Source: an uncultured Flavobacteriaceae bacterium
GTDB lineage: Bacteria > Bacteroidota > Bacteroidia > Flavobacteriales > Flavobacteriaceae
Reading direction: 5' to 3'
DNA length: 64,000 nucleotides
NCBI GenBank assembly: GCA_947503005.1
Contig: CANNCA010000008.1
Location: 186,001 to 250,000, forward strand
Shown here: positions 36,153-44,640 of the stretch, piece after piece
How positions within the stretch are numbered: position 1 is the first letter of the stretch
Layout of the letters: every line of letters starts with the position of its first letter
The notes under the pieces: model-generated
Database searches by the model: none
What the model saw: only the letters and a program-made list of their open reading frames with translations
What the model was told of the DNA's origin: nothing
Made by a program: the position numbers and the translations under genes

Positions 36153-36182
36153 CCTGTCGGGTTTTTGAAGCGTCCCGATAGG
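36153..36182 (+). other. Hairpin downstream of the integrase
   Basis: CCTGTCGGG (36153-36161) pairs with CCCGATAGG (36174-36182), one G-U pair, 12-nt loop, 15 bp after the integrase stop. No T run follows, so a rho-independent terminator is uncertain. Confidence 0.35.
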
Positions 36183-36712
36183 TAAGCGTTAAGCAAAAAT
36201 CCGATAGGGCGCAATCTACTATGTTCTTGGATAAGTACATTTTAAAGTATTCTAAGTTTAGGAGTGAAGCGGATAAATTTCGAATAGCAAGACGGTAACA
36301 CGCTAAAGCGATGTTACGAATTTTGATTTTAATAATAAATCATTGAATATCAATATTTTAAATACTTAATCTGATTATTTTAGAATAATGGTGAGGTCAA
36401 AAGTTTATTGAAAAACGCACCTCAAACCCTATAAACATTGGAAAAGTTTATTGAAAAAAATACTTTGACACCTCGCAAGCAGATTAGTTTGGTAAGTATT
36501 TGGGACTTGCAGCACGAAACTTTGTTTCGTTCGCTCTCTATATCGGTAGATCAAAATTTTTGTCAAATAGGATTTTTTCTTTTGCGACCTTCGGGAGAAA
36601 AAGCAAGATTGTCATGACAATGACACATCTTGAATTGCTTCGCAATGAAGTTGGAAGGTTATTTTTTTGTGAACCTACATTGAAACCCTGAGTTAAGGAC
36701 TAATTTCAATAA

Positions 36713-36789
36713 TGTCGATAAAATTTAAATATTTCGACATATATTTGTATTGTGTCGATGTCTTCGACATAGTTGTATTCATATGTCGA
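36713..36789 (+). promoter_or_regulatory. TGTCGA operator array and promoter of the Fic gene
   Basis: Five half-sites: TGTCGA at 36713-36718, inverted at 36734-36739, TGTCGA at 36753-36758, inverted at 36764-36769, and TGTCGA at 36784-36789. A perfect -7 box TATATTTG (36740-36747) lies between the two inverted pairs, so the first pair spans the upstream promoter and the second covers the expected transcription start. This is the arrangement of a repressor array. Confidence 0.65.
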
Positions 36790-36793
36790 AATC

Positions 36794-37867
36794 ATGTTTA
36801 ATAAGAACGAACCCTATAACGATTTACCGCTATTACCACCTAAAGTAGAACTTGAAACCAAAAAGGTTTTAAAGCAAGCTATTGCAGCAACGCGTGTACT
36901 GGCAGAGTTAAAGGGTAGAGCAGATGAGATTCCAAACCAGTCTATGCTTATCAATGCAATTACGTTGCAGGAAGCAAAAGATAGTTCCGAAATTGAGAAC
37001 ATTGTAACTACTGATGATAATCTCTATCAAGCTTTTAGTGCTAATACAAATACAACCGATGCACAAACCAAAGAAGTATTACGATATCGACAAGCCTTAT
37101 GGGAAGGTTACAATAACTTAGATAAAAGACCTTTATCTACAAATACTTTTGTGTCCATAGTACAGACTATTAAAGAGAATAATTCAGGTATTCGTAAAAC
37201 AACCGGAACAAGAATAACCAGTAATAATAAAACCATTTATACACCACCAGAAGGTGAGAAGGTTATCAGGGACTTGCTGAAAAACTTAGAGGACTTTGTA
37301 CATGCAGAAAATGGTATTGACGATTTGGTGCGATTAGCGGTAATGCACTACCAATTTGAAGCCATTCACCCATTTCCTGATGGTAACGGAAGAACAGGAA
37401 GGGTTTTAAATATTCTATACTTGGTAGAAAAAGGTTTGTTGGATGCACCTATTTTGTATTTAAGTAAATATATAATTGAGAATAAAAATCAGTACTACAC
37501 AAAATTAAGAGCTGTTACTGAAAAACAAGATTGGGAAGGATGGATATTATATATGCTTAAAGGTGTAGAAGAAACAGCCAAATATACCCTTGAAAAAATT
37601 AACGCTATTAATTCCCTGATGCATGATACTATTGCTTTTGCAAAAGAAAAATTACCTTCAAGAGTTTATTCGAAAGAACTAATAGAGTTATTATTTGAAC
37701 AACCTTATTGCAAAGTGAAGTTTTTGGTGGATAAAGGTATTGCCAAACGTCAAACCGCAGCTGAATATTTACAAGAATTAGAAAAAACAGGTATTTTAAA
37801 ATCTCAAAAAGTGGGGGTGGAGAATTTGTTTTTAAATATAAGATTGTTTGAGATTTTGCAAAGCTGA
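36794..37867 (+). CDS. Fic-family protein (AMPylase-type)
   Basis: 357 residues from the ATG at 36794. N-terminal Fic_N-type region with the inhibitory-helix motif SSEIEN (S/T-xxx-E-N/G), so a self-inhibited class II Fic; the Fic core motif HPFPDGNGRTGR (HxFx[D/E]GNGRxxR) is intact; a C-terminal winged-helix-like region (KVKFLVDKGIAKRQTAAEYLQELEK) could bind DNA. Family members transfer AMP to target proteins. Within the island it is probably a toxin/antitoxin-like or regulatory cargo, and its own C-terminal domain may bind the TGTCGA array upstream. It converges on the Argonaute gene. Confidence 0.88.
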   Translation: MFNKNEPYNDLPLLPPKVELETKKVLKQAIAATRVLAELKGRADEIPNQSMLINAITLQEAKDSSEIENIVTTDDNLYQAFSANTNTTDAQTKEVLRYRQALWEGYNNLDKRPLSTNTFVSIVQTIKENNSGIRKTTGTRITSNNKTIYTPPEGEKVIRDLLKNLEDFVHAENGIDDLVRLAVMHYQFEAIHPFPDGNGRTGRVLNILYLVEKGLLDAPILYLSKYIIENKNQYYTKLRAVTEKQDWEGWILYMLKGVEETAKYTLEKINAINSLMHDTIAFAKEKLPSRVYSKELIELLFEQPYCKVKFLVDKGIAKRQTAAEYLQELEKTGILKSQKVGVENLFLNIRLFEILQS

Positions 37868-37890
37868 TTTTACCGCAAAAGGATTGAGGT

Positions 37891-39420
37891 TCATATATAG
37901 TATCTAAATGGTAGAGCAGGTCTTAGATTACTTATATCTCCAGAAGTAAGAATATCTCCAATAACATTTGCAAATTTTAATGTAACAGGCATACCGTCAC
38001 AATACCTACATGAATTATAGTTTAATTTGGTCAAAGCTAAAATATCGTAACATACTGTTCTCATAGATACATTTCCTTTTCCCCTTGTTAGTCTTATCGT
38101 TATAGGATTAGGTGTTTCCATACCTAGAGGTTGTTGTAATCTTGGAATGAATCCCTTTGTCCATAAATATGCACTGCTACTATTTCGTTGATAAAAACTA
38201 CCTCTTAAGATGGGGAAATTTTTGTCTCGATACAGTTTAAATATCTTTTCATCTTTGATAGTAACTCCTAATAAGTTGATTTCATGATTCTCAACAGCCT
38301 CCATAAACCCGTCCCATTCTTCATCACTAAAATTTGTCCTACCGTGAATAAAGATCTCCTTAGGTACCTGCTGGTTATTGGATTTTTTGAAAGATTCAAG
38401 GGCAACATTCAATAGCTCTTTCGCTGCTTTTTTAGTCAAATGATATTCCTTTGTTTCCTCATTATACCAAGGTCCCACAGCACCCTTAAATACCATGCCA
38501 TCCCCACTATCAAGAAACATTTGGGCTGCGCAACAGGCATATCTACTGTCTTTACTTCGCTCGTTAATCTTGAAAACCAAACCAATGTAGCAGACACCCT
38601 TTCTAATTTTGCCAAGTTTCCAAGGCAATCCCCCAATTTTGTAATACACGGAGGTGCCAATATTCCATGCGATGTCCGCCTCCATAGATGATAAATCTCT
38701 TTTTGGTTCTCCTTTAATGTTCAAATACGGAAATTGATTATAAGCAATAGTAGATTCTCTTATAATTTGAGTTAAAATCTCATGTTTTAGAAGTTTAAGT
38801 TTTAGCTGATTATGAAAGTGGTTATCGTAGTTGTAGCTCTGTTTTAGCCTAACAAGTTCAGGATCTATTTCATCAAAAAGCCCAACATTCTCTCTTGCAT
38901 ATTTATTTTTTATTCCAATTTTTATCGGATTAGTTGCTGGTTTCGATTTAATTCTACCATGCTTGTAGACCTCATCAGGTATAACAACGAACCAAACGTT
39001 AACAGGTGGTCCATCATCATCTTTTCTTTGTTCGACCAATTTTTCAACAAACAAATCTACCATACTGGCCACTCGAACGTGAGCATCTGAGTATCTGTAG
39101 TATTCAAACAGCTTGTTTTCATCTATTTCAATTTCCAATTTTGAGTTTTGGTTTATGGTAACGCCAAAAGCAGATTCAAAACCAGGATAAAAAGGTTTTG
39201 AAATATCCTTTTTTTTGGGAAAAATCGGATTAAGAAATTTCTCTAGCCATTCATTCATTGCTGAAATCCCGTATTTCGTACCGATGATTCCAATTGAAAA
39301 ATTATTTATCTTTTTCTTAGTAAACGGACCAAATAAAGTCAAACCATCTCTCGGGTCGATAACTTTTTGACCATGATTAAAAAGTAAATAGGGCTCTTTA
39401 ATATGTTTTAGCTCTATCAT
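37891..39420 (-). CDS. Short prokaryotic Argonaute (MID-PIWI), SPARTA type
   Basis: 509 residues from the ATG at 39418-39420 (MIELKHIKEPYLLFNHGQ), directly after the APAZ stop; an upstream in-frame start (39444) would overlap APAZ. The N-terminal EPxLxF/GPF segments, the MID region, and PIWI segments (WNIGTSVYYKIGGLPWKL, CYIGLVFKINERS, FIHGRTNFSDEEW) fit catalytically inactive short pAgos; length equals the roughly 507 aa of characterised SPARTA Argonautes. In that system a guide-loaded Ago/TIR-APAZ heterodimer senses invader DNA, oligomerises and lets the TIR domain degrade NAD+. The tetrad of slicing Argonautes is not apparent. Confidence 0.9.
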   Translation of the reverse strand: MIELKHIKEPYLLFNHGQKVIDPRDGLTLFGPFTKKKINNFSIGIIGTKYGISAMNEWLEKFLNPIFPKKKDISKPFYPGFESAFGVTINQNSKLEIEIDENKLFEYYRYSDAHVRVASMVDLFVEKLVEQRKDDDGPPVNVWFVVIPDEVYKHGRIKSKPATNPIKIGIKNKYARENVGLFDEIDPELVRLKQSYNYDNHFHNQLKLKLLKHEILTQIIRESTIAYNQFPYLNIKGEPKRDLSSMEADIAWNIGTSVYYKIGGLPWKLGKIRKGVCYIGLVFKINERSKDSRYACCAAQMFLDSGDGMVFKGAVGPWYNEETKEYHLTKKAAKELLNVALESFKKSNNQQVPKEIFIHGRTNFSDEEWDGFMEAVENHEINLLGVTIKDEKIFKLYRDKNFPILRGSFYQRNSSSAYLWTKGFIPRLQQPLGMETPNPITIRLTRGKGNVSMRTVCYDILALTKLNYNSCRYCDGMPVTLKFANVIGDILTSGDISNLRPALPFRYYI

Positions 39421-39421
39421 T

Positions 39422-40165
39422 TTATTCTTCCTCATTTTCATCAAATTCGTTCAATTCATTTTGATAAAACTCTTCTTCCTCTAAGAAATCGTCAATTGGA
39501 ATAAGTCTATTTTCATCTGTTGGCTCTATGTAGCTAAAGGGAGCATTGAAAAGAATTGGCACCGTGGATAAAACAAGGTTTTCTTCTAATGAAACAGGAA
39601 TTACAATTTCATCGTTGAAGTTTTCTGATAGTGTCGAAAGAAACGCTAAAAGCAAATCTCTCCATTCTTTATTGAAAAAACGTTTCCCTTTACTTCTTCG
39701 AGCCTTGTGCATTTTTTTTTGATCTTCCCATAAGGTTTCTCCATCTGATGAAAATAAAAGATGATTCTTTATACTAAAACATGGTTCAGGAGATAGCATA
39801 GTTCTAAAACTAATTGCATAGTGCCAAAAGCTATCAAAATATTTGCCTGTAACTCCAATATTTTTTTCTTTTTCCTCCAATAGAAACTTTCCTTTTACTT
39901 TGTCTTCAGGATTATGATTATAGTAGAAACAAGTATTGCTTGACAATTCATACTCATTTTTAACTTTGTTTAGTAAAAAGGCTTTAAATACGTTATTTAA
40001 AAGTCTTACCAACAATCGTCTAAAATCATGGAATGTTGGAAATTCATCATCTTCATAATATTGAAAAGCTGATGATGTTTTTTTGCTTATGATCTCTTTT
40101 GGGATTAAGTTTAGGTTTTCACTTGGAATGAAGCAATCAATTTCTGCTTGAAATGTTATAACCAT
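39422..40165 (-). CDS. APAZ domain protein (C-terminal part of a split TIR-APAZ)
   Basis: 247 residues; APAZ domain that pairs with short Argonautes, with the family pattern KKMHKARRSKGKRFFNKEWRDLL (first 20 residues around the basic motif are the clearest) and an acidic C-terminal tail. It begins at an ATG in the same frame as the TIR gene, five codons after the TIR gene's TAA (40181-40183). In known SPARTA operons TIR and APAZ are one polypeptide of about 450 aa; TIR (209) plus APAZ (247) gives the same total here. It is translated separately only if ribosomes reinitiate at 40165. The Ago start follows the stop by one base. Confidence 0.82.
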   Translation of the reverse strand: MVITFQAEIDCFIPSENLNLIPKEIISKKTSSAFQYYEDDEFPTFHDFRRLLVRLLNNVFKAFLLNKVKNEYELSSNTCFYYNHNPEDKVKGKFLLEEKEKNIGVTGKYFDSFWHYAISFRTMLSPEPCFSIKNHLLFSSDGETLWEDQKKMHKARRSKGKRFFNKEWRDLLLAFLSTLSENFNDEIVIPVSLEENLVLSTVPILFNAPFSYIEPTDENRLIPIDDFLEEEEFYQNELNEFDENEEE

Positions 40166-40180
40166 ATTCCCATGTCTGAA

Positions 40181-40810
40181 TTATGGAAACAAAGTGTTTT
40201 TTACAATTGTCTTGGCTTGTTTATCATTACTAAATTTATGGAAATAGAGTGTTTCTGGTAACCGAGGAATTTTTAACCAATTTGAATAAAAAGTGTCTGA
40301 GCTATTTTGTTGAATTCCAACCCAATTAGTATAAACATTGTTGTACCAATTCTTAATAGACAGACTATTGTTGTTTACAGTTGGAACTTGGTCATTAATT
40401 AATTTTCTAAAAACTCTTTTTAACCCTGAAGGCCAACCTTTATCAAAGGGTATAAGATTTTTGCGATTTAGCCCTATTCGAGCATTAAAAGCTGAATTGT
40501 CTATCTTAACCGGAATAATAAAATCTTTGAGGCCAAATTGTTTTTCAATGCTTTTGCAATGCTCCCATTCATCAAGGACACCACTCTTTTCAAAAGTACT
40601 GTTAGAAATAACAAGAATGTACTTAATGGTTCTTTTTTCGAGAAATTCTTGTAGAACATTCCAGTAATCTGATTCCCCGCCAATTAAAAGAGATAAATCA
40701 CATTCACAATTGTAACCTTCATTTTGCAATTTTGATTGGAGCCATAATGTAAATTCGTTATCCTCTGGTGTAGCATGACCAATAAAAATAGTATCTCTTT
40801 TAATAAACAT
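40181..40810 (-). CDS. TIR-domain NADase (N-terminal part of a split TIR-APAZ)
   Basis: 209 residues. TIR fold: TIFIGHATPEDNEF (first strand), WLQSKLQNEGYNCECDL, YILVISNSTFEKSGVLDEW with the likely catalytic glutamate at E81, and FIIPVKID. The last about 90 residues (WLKIPRLPETLYFHKF) are the linker and first strands of APAZ, so the stop falls inside that domain. The frame continues past the TAA as FRHGN into the APAZ gene, so one nonsense change splits a formerly single TIR-APAZ protein. Function: NAD+ degradation on activation, killing or arresting an infected cell. Confidence 0.85.
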   Translation of the reverse strand: MFIKRDTIFIGHATPEDNEFTLWLQSKLQNEGYNCECDLSLLIGGESDYWNVLQEFLEKRTIKYILVISNSTFEKSGVLDEWEHCKSIEKQFGLKDFIIPVKIDNSAFNARIGLNRKNLIPFDKGWPSGLKRVFRKLINDQVPTVNNNSLSIKNWYNNVYTNWVGIQQNSSDTFYSNWLKIPRLPETLYFHKFSNDKQAKTIVKNTLFP

Positions 40811-41094
40811 TAAGATAAATGTGAATTTTAGGTTAGATGTGTTTACCTAATTGAAAACTAATAACTATGAACAAGGTAAGAATAATTTTAACATTTGTAA
40901 GCAAATTCTAACATGCATAAATTTTGCACTCTTTTAAATCGTATTGATTTTATGTCTATTTTTAAAGTGGTAAAAACGCATAAAATTTACCTTTAAAAGT
41001 TGCGATTTAGTAAACGTGTTCTTTTTAGGATACGAGATTAAATAACAGTATTTAATTTATTGATAATCAGACACTTGAAATGGTTAAGTGGATG
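40811..41094. promoter_or_regulatory. SPARTA promoter region and island right end
   Basis: On the minus strand TAGTTTTC (plus 40853-40860) is close to the TAnnTTTG -7 box, and the inverted repeat TTAGGT (40828-40833)/ACCTAA (40845-40850) lies between it and the TIR start codon, a possible operator. The rest (to 41094) is AT-rich with no visible gene. Confidence 0.4.
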
Positions 41095-41108
41095 CTGTCA
41101 TCCCGACT
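41095..41108 (+). repeat. Right attachment repeat (attR)
   Basis: CTGTCATCCCGACT, identical to 34650-34663 in the tRNA-Pro 3' end. It is followed by the displaced tRNA terminator. Confidence 0.85.
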
Positions 41109-41115
41109 AAGTTTG

Positions 41116-41147
41116 AAAAGTGATTTGCATTGCAAATCACTTTTTTT
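41116..41147 (+). terminator. Strong hairpin terminator, displaced from tRNA-Pro
   Basis: AAAAGTGATTTGCA (41116-41129) and TGCAAATCACTTTT (41131-41144) are perfect 14-bp inverted arms ending in a seven-T run. Just 7 bp after attR, it would follow the tRNA directly if the island were excised. Confidence 0.85.
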
Positions 41148-41348
41148 GTAACTCCTCTTGAAATTGTTTTTGCTTAGTTGGGTGTTCAATTAGAGCTTGT
41201 AAAGTGAAATTTTGTTTCGCTTGCTTTTTAAGATAATCTAGTCTTGAGTCAGTATTTAAAAGATAATAGCAAAAACAAAATCAAATCTAGCAATTATTGC
41301 TTCAGGTACTGCGAAAATAGATTCTCTATATCTTGTTGTATATTTTAC

Positions 41349-41390
41349 TACTATTTTAATCTTTATTCTAGAATAAAGATTAAAATAGTA
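41349..41390. repeat. Perfect 42-bp palindrome upstream of the LytS operon
   Basis: Every base from 41349 to 41390 pairs about the centre CT|AG (41369/41370), arms TACTATTTTAATCTTTATTC-T. It is preceded by an AT-rich tract and followed 25 bp later by a candidate small gene. It could be a large operator or a cruciform; there is no T run directly after it to make a standard terminator. Confidence 0.8.
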
Positions 41391-41415
41391 TAATAGCGGT
41401 ACTTACAGATTATAA

Positions 41416-41565
41416 ATGAATATTACAGGAACACTTTCTCGAAAGTTCGAAGCATTTATCAATTCGCACTCTCCTTTTGATGATCTTCTCATCTTAAAAC
41501 AGCACCTGCGGCCAATTGTTTATTATATTGCTAAATCACCAAAACTCTTCTGTTTCTCCATATGA
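41416..41565 (+). CDS. Candidate 49-residue leader protein, overlapping lytS
   Basis: ATG at 41416, stop TGA at 41563-41565, overlapping the sensor kinase ATG (41562) by four bases, the usual coupling arrangement. The product (MNITGTLSRKFEAFINSHS... YYIAKSPKLFCFSI) has no similarity I recognise. The overlap and the absence of any other gene in 41150-41560 are the only support. Confidence 0.4.
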   Translation: MNITGTLSRKFEAFINSHSPFDDLLILKQHLRPIVYYIAKSPKLFCFSI

Positions 41566-43745
41566 AAACTAGCACCGCTCAGCTAATTTCCCTAGCATAT
41601 TTTCTATTCTTAACAAGCACGTTTTATTCTCAAAGTACCACTATTGATAGCTTGGAAATTAATCTGCAAAATCATAAAGAAAAAGACACTACAAGAGTGA
41701 ATCTTTTAAACGCACTGGCTTTTTCTTATTTCAGTAAAGATTTGCCTAAAACCCTTGAATATTTGGAAGAAGCGGATGCAGTAGCTGAAGTTATCCATTT
41801 TAAAAAGGGGAAAGCCAGAAGCATATACATAAGGGGTATAACCGAGGCAATACAAGCGAATTTTGAACAAGCACTTCGTTTTTATAATGAGGCCTTGCAA
41901 TTGTATGAAAGCATTGATTTTAAAAAAGGAATAGCCAACTGTTACAATGCCATGGGCATAACCTATAGAAATAAAGGGGAACTGACAAAATCAGTCTCCT
42001 ACTTTAAAAAAGCTATCAAGATAGAGGAGGAAATAGGAAGTAATAACCTATCTGCCAGTCTATTGAATTTAGGAACTTCATATGAGGAATTGGGGGATTA
42101 TGGTGAAGCTATATCATATTTAAATAAAGCGTTTTCTATTGCCAAAGCTGACGAAAATGACCAACGGGTTGCCTATAGTTTAAATAATTTGGGTAATGTT
42201 TATCAGAGTATGGGCAATTACCCACTTGCCCTAGAACACTACAAAGAATCTTTATACATTAATGAAAAGCTTGGGGATAGTTTAGGTATTGCCAATCATC
42301 TGGCCAATATAGGAAGGATATATAAGACGCAGAAGCACTATGATAAAGCAATGAATTACTATGAAAAGTCCTTAGAAATGGACAAACGGATTGATAACAA
42401 AACAGGAATTACTTCACTATTGAATGATATAGGAATCATACATGAGGAAAATGGAGATTACCAAAGTGCGCTTGACCATTATGTTGACGCATTACTTATA
42501 AGTAAGCAAATTGGTTCAAAAAGCGTAATTCCACATATCCTAAATAATATGGGTGAGGTTTACTTAGCATTAAAGGATTATAGTACTGCAAATCAATACT
42601 TATCAGAGGCGAAGAAAATCAGTATAGAAATTGGAAACAAAAAAGTATTATGTGAAGCTTATATTGGATTGGCGAGAACAAATGCGAACCAAAAAGATTA
42701 TAAAAGTGCTCTTAGCAATGCGCTACAAGCAAAGGAAATTTCCGAAAAATCCGGTTTTTTGAATTGTCAAAAAGATGCTTCTGAAATTCTCTCCAAGATT
42801 TACAAAGCCACTGGCAACTACAAAGATGCACTCGAAAGCCAAGAGCAATTCAAAATATTGAACGATAGCCTTTTTAATAAAGAGAATGTAGAAAAGATAA
42901 CACAGTTAGAATATGAGTATAAGTACAAGCAAGCGTTAGATTCTGCAAATATTAGAGAATTACAACTGACAAAAACAGTCACTGCCACCAACAAGGATTT
43001 AGAAAAATCAAAACGTAATTCTTTATGGGCGATTATTGGTGTCCTTATAATTTCAATGCTGTCGGGTTCCATTATTTTTTATCAGAAATTCAACAATATT
43101 AAAACCAAAAACGAGAATATCGTTATGGAGCAAAAACTACTGCGCTCTCAAATGACACCACATTTTATTTTCAACTCATTGTCCGTATTACAAGGCATGA
43201 TACTAAATAAAGAGTATAAGAAGTCGGTTTCATACCTTTCTAAATTTTCAAAATTGTTGCGCATTACCTTAGAGAATTCTAGAGATAAAACGGTTTTGCT
43301 TTCTGAAGAAATAGCTGCTTTAGAAAACTACCTTGCGCTACAGAATTTGGAAAATGAAACATATCTATATACTGTTAAGGTAGCTGATATTATAGATACT
43401 ACATCGATTAAAATTCCACCAATGTTAATACAACCCTTTATTGAAAATGCTGTAGAACACGCTTTTACATCGTCGAAAGGAGACAAAAAAATAGAAGTTG
43501 GTCTAGAGTTTAACGATAAAAAATTAATCTGTACCATAATCGATAACGGTATCGGAATTGATTCCCAAGAAGATCCGAAAAATAAGGACAAGAAATCATT
43601 GGCCACCACAATCACCTCCGAACGTCTGGAAATACTGTCTAGAGATTTAAAAATGAAGGGGTCGGTAACAGTGGATGACCGAAAAAAATATAACGAACAA
43701 GGTACCGTGGTAACTTTGGTAATTCCATTTAAAACGGTTGCATGA
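41562..43745 (+). CDS. TPR-containing LytS-type sensor histidine kinase
   Basis: 727 residues. Signal peptide (about 1-24, FLTSTFYSQS), about nine tetratricopeptide repeats (about 40-440, e.g. ANCYNAMGITYRNKGEL, SLNNLGNVYQSMGNYPLAL), a coiled-coil stretch, one membrane helix (about 485-507), then a LytS-type kinase: PHFIFNSLSVLQ with the phosphorylated histidine (about H533), and an ATP-binding domain with NAVEHAF and DNGIGID. It phosphorylates the LytTR regulator whose gene overlaps by 4 bp. The periplasmic TPRs suggest protein-protein sensing. Confidence 0.92.
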   Translation: MKTSTAQLISLAYFLFLTSTFYSQSTTIDSLEINLQNHKEKDTTRVNLLNALAFSYFSKDLPKTLEYLEEADAVAEVIHFKKGKARSIYIRGITEAIQANFEQALRFYNEALQLYESIDFKKGIANCYNAMGITYRNKGELTKSVSYFKKAIKIEEEIGSNNLSASLLNLGTSYEELGDYGEAISYLNKAFSIAKADENDQRVAYSLNNLGNVYQSMGNYPLALEHYKESLYINEKLGDSLGIANHLANIGRIYKTQKHYDKAMNYYEKSLEMDKRIDNKTGITSLLNDIGIIHEENGDYQSALDHYVDALLISKQIGSKSVIPHILNNMGEVYLALKDYSTANQYLSEAKKISIEIGNKKVLCEAYIGLARTNANQKDYKSALSNALQAKEISEKSGFLNCQKDASEILSKIYKATGNYKDALESQEQFKILNDSLFNKENVEKITQLEYEYKYKQALDSANIRELQLTKTVTATNKDLEKSKRNSLWAIIGVLIISMLSGSIIFYQKFNNIKTKNENIVMEQKLLRSQMTPHFIFNSLSVLQGMILNKEYKKSVSYLSKFSKLLRITLENSRDKTVLLSEEIAALENYLALQNLENETYLYTVKVADIIDTTSIKIPPMLIQPFIENAVEHAFTSSKGDKKIEVGLEFNDKKLICTIIDNGIGIDSQEDPKNKDKKSLATTITSERLEILSRDLKMKGSVTVDDRKKYNEQGTVVTLVIPFKTVA

Positions 43746-44479
43746 AGGCACTCATAGTTGAAGACAAGGCGTACATCAGAAAAGGACTGTTAGCACTAAT
43801 AGAATCGATAGAAGCTAACGTACAGGTAGTAGGGGAGTGCGAATCGGTAAGAGAAGCGGTTATTGTAGCCAATGCTTGTAAACCAGACTTGACTTTTTTA
43901 GATATAAACCTTATAGATGGCACCGCTTTTGATTTCTTAGAACAGACCGAAGACCTCACCTTCAAAGTTATTTTTATTACGGCGTATGAAGAATATGCAT
44001 TAAAGGCTTTGAAAGCCGGCGCAGTAGATTATCTAATGAAACCAGTGGATGAAGAAGAACTCAAATTAGCACTTCAAAAGGTTATAGCACTACCTGTTAA
44101 TGAGCAGAGGCAAAATATCAACACCGCAAAAGCGGTATGGAACAATGATGAATCTAAATTGATATTATCACTGCACGACAGCTTTCAAGTGATTGATTTG
44201 AATGAATTATTGTACTGTGAATCTGATAAGGGGTATACAACGTTTTATTGTAATGATGGTAAAAAGCACTTGGTGTCCAAAACACTTAAGGAATTTGAAG
44301 AACGTTTGGTTACGGCCAATTTTATCCGACCCCACCAGTCATTTATGGTCAATATGAAGTTTATTGATAAGTATGATAAGTCGGGAGTGATTCATTTAAA
44401 AAATGGGACAAAGATTCCTGTTTCTTCCCGTAAAAAAGACCACTTTATTTCTGCCTTTTTGAATAAAAAGGGTGAATAA
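43742..44479 (+). CDS. LytTR-family response regulator
   Basis: 245 residues: receiver domain with phosphorylated aspartate in LTFLDINLIDG (about D56), conserved ITAYEEYALKALKAGAVDYLMKP, and a LytTR DNA-binding domain (about 145-240: LLYCESDKGYTTFYC, RPHQSFMVNMKFIDKY). The start overlaps the kinase stop by 4 bp. It probably controls the small membrane protein and lipoprotein genes that follow; a palindrome lies in their promoter. Confidence 0.93.
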   Translation: MKALIVEDKAYIRKGLLALIESIEANVQVVGECESVREAVIVANACKPDLTFLDINLIDGTAFDFLEQTEDLTFKVIFITAYEEYALKALKAGAVDYLMKPVDEEELKLALQKVIALPVNEQRQNINTAKAVWNNDESKLILSLHDSFQVIDLNELLYCESDKGYTTFYCNDGKKHLVSKTLKEFEERLVTANFIRPHQSFMVNMKFIDKYDKSGVIHLKNGTKIPVSSRKKDHFISAFLNKKGE

Positions 44480-44536
44480 TTGCCGTTTTTGTCTAATTCG
44501 AATGTAATTTCTTTCAATTCTACACATGCGTATATG

Positions 44537-44552
44537 GCGTAAAGTTTTACGC
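44537..44552. promoter_or_regulatory. Palindrome upstream of the small membrane protein operon
   Basis: GCGTAAA (44537-44543), GT, TTTACGC (44546-44552), with outer arms CGTAT (about 44529-44533) and ATACG (44555-44559). It lies 88 bp before the ATG at 44641 and just downstream of the LytTR gene. LytTR proteins usually bind direct repeats, so this may be a site for another factor or an RNA hairpin. Confidence 0.45.
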
Positions 44553-44640
44553 TTATACGATGGAAATATCCATTAATACATCGGCCGCTACCAACTGCAC
44601 TAGGCCTATGAAACTTGTCGTTCTAATCAAAACAAAAAAT

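Larger units (their letters stand above)
36138..36793. other. 656-bp gap between integrase and Fic
   Basis: No credible gene. It holds the hairpin at 36153-36182, a repeated 17-mer AAAAGTTTATTGAAAAA (36399-36415 and 36442-36458) flanked by near-inverted GAGGTC/GACaCCTC segments (about 36393-36475), and the TGTCGA operator array before fic (36713-36789). The stretch 36500-36670 is featureless apart from short inverted repeats. Confidence 0.5.

Noticed and set aside
40338-40667. 109-codon plus-strand frame opposite the TIR gene
   Set aside because: The minus strand carries a clear TIR domain; the plus frame has no recognisable features.
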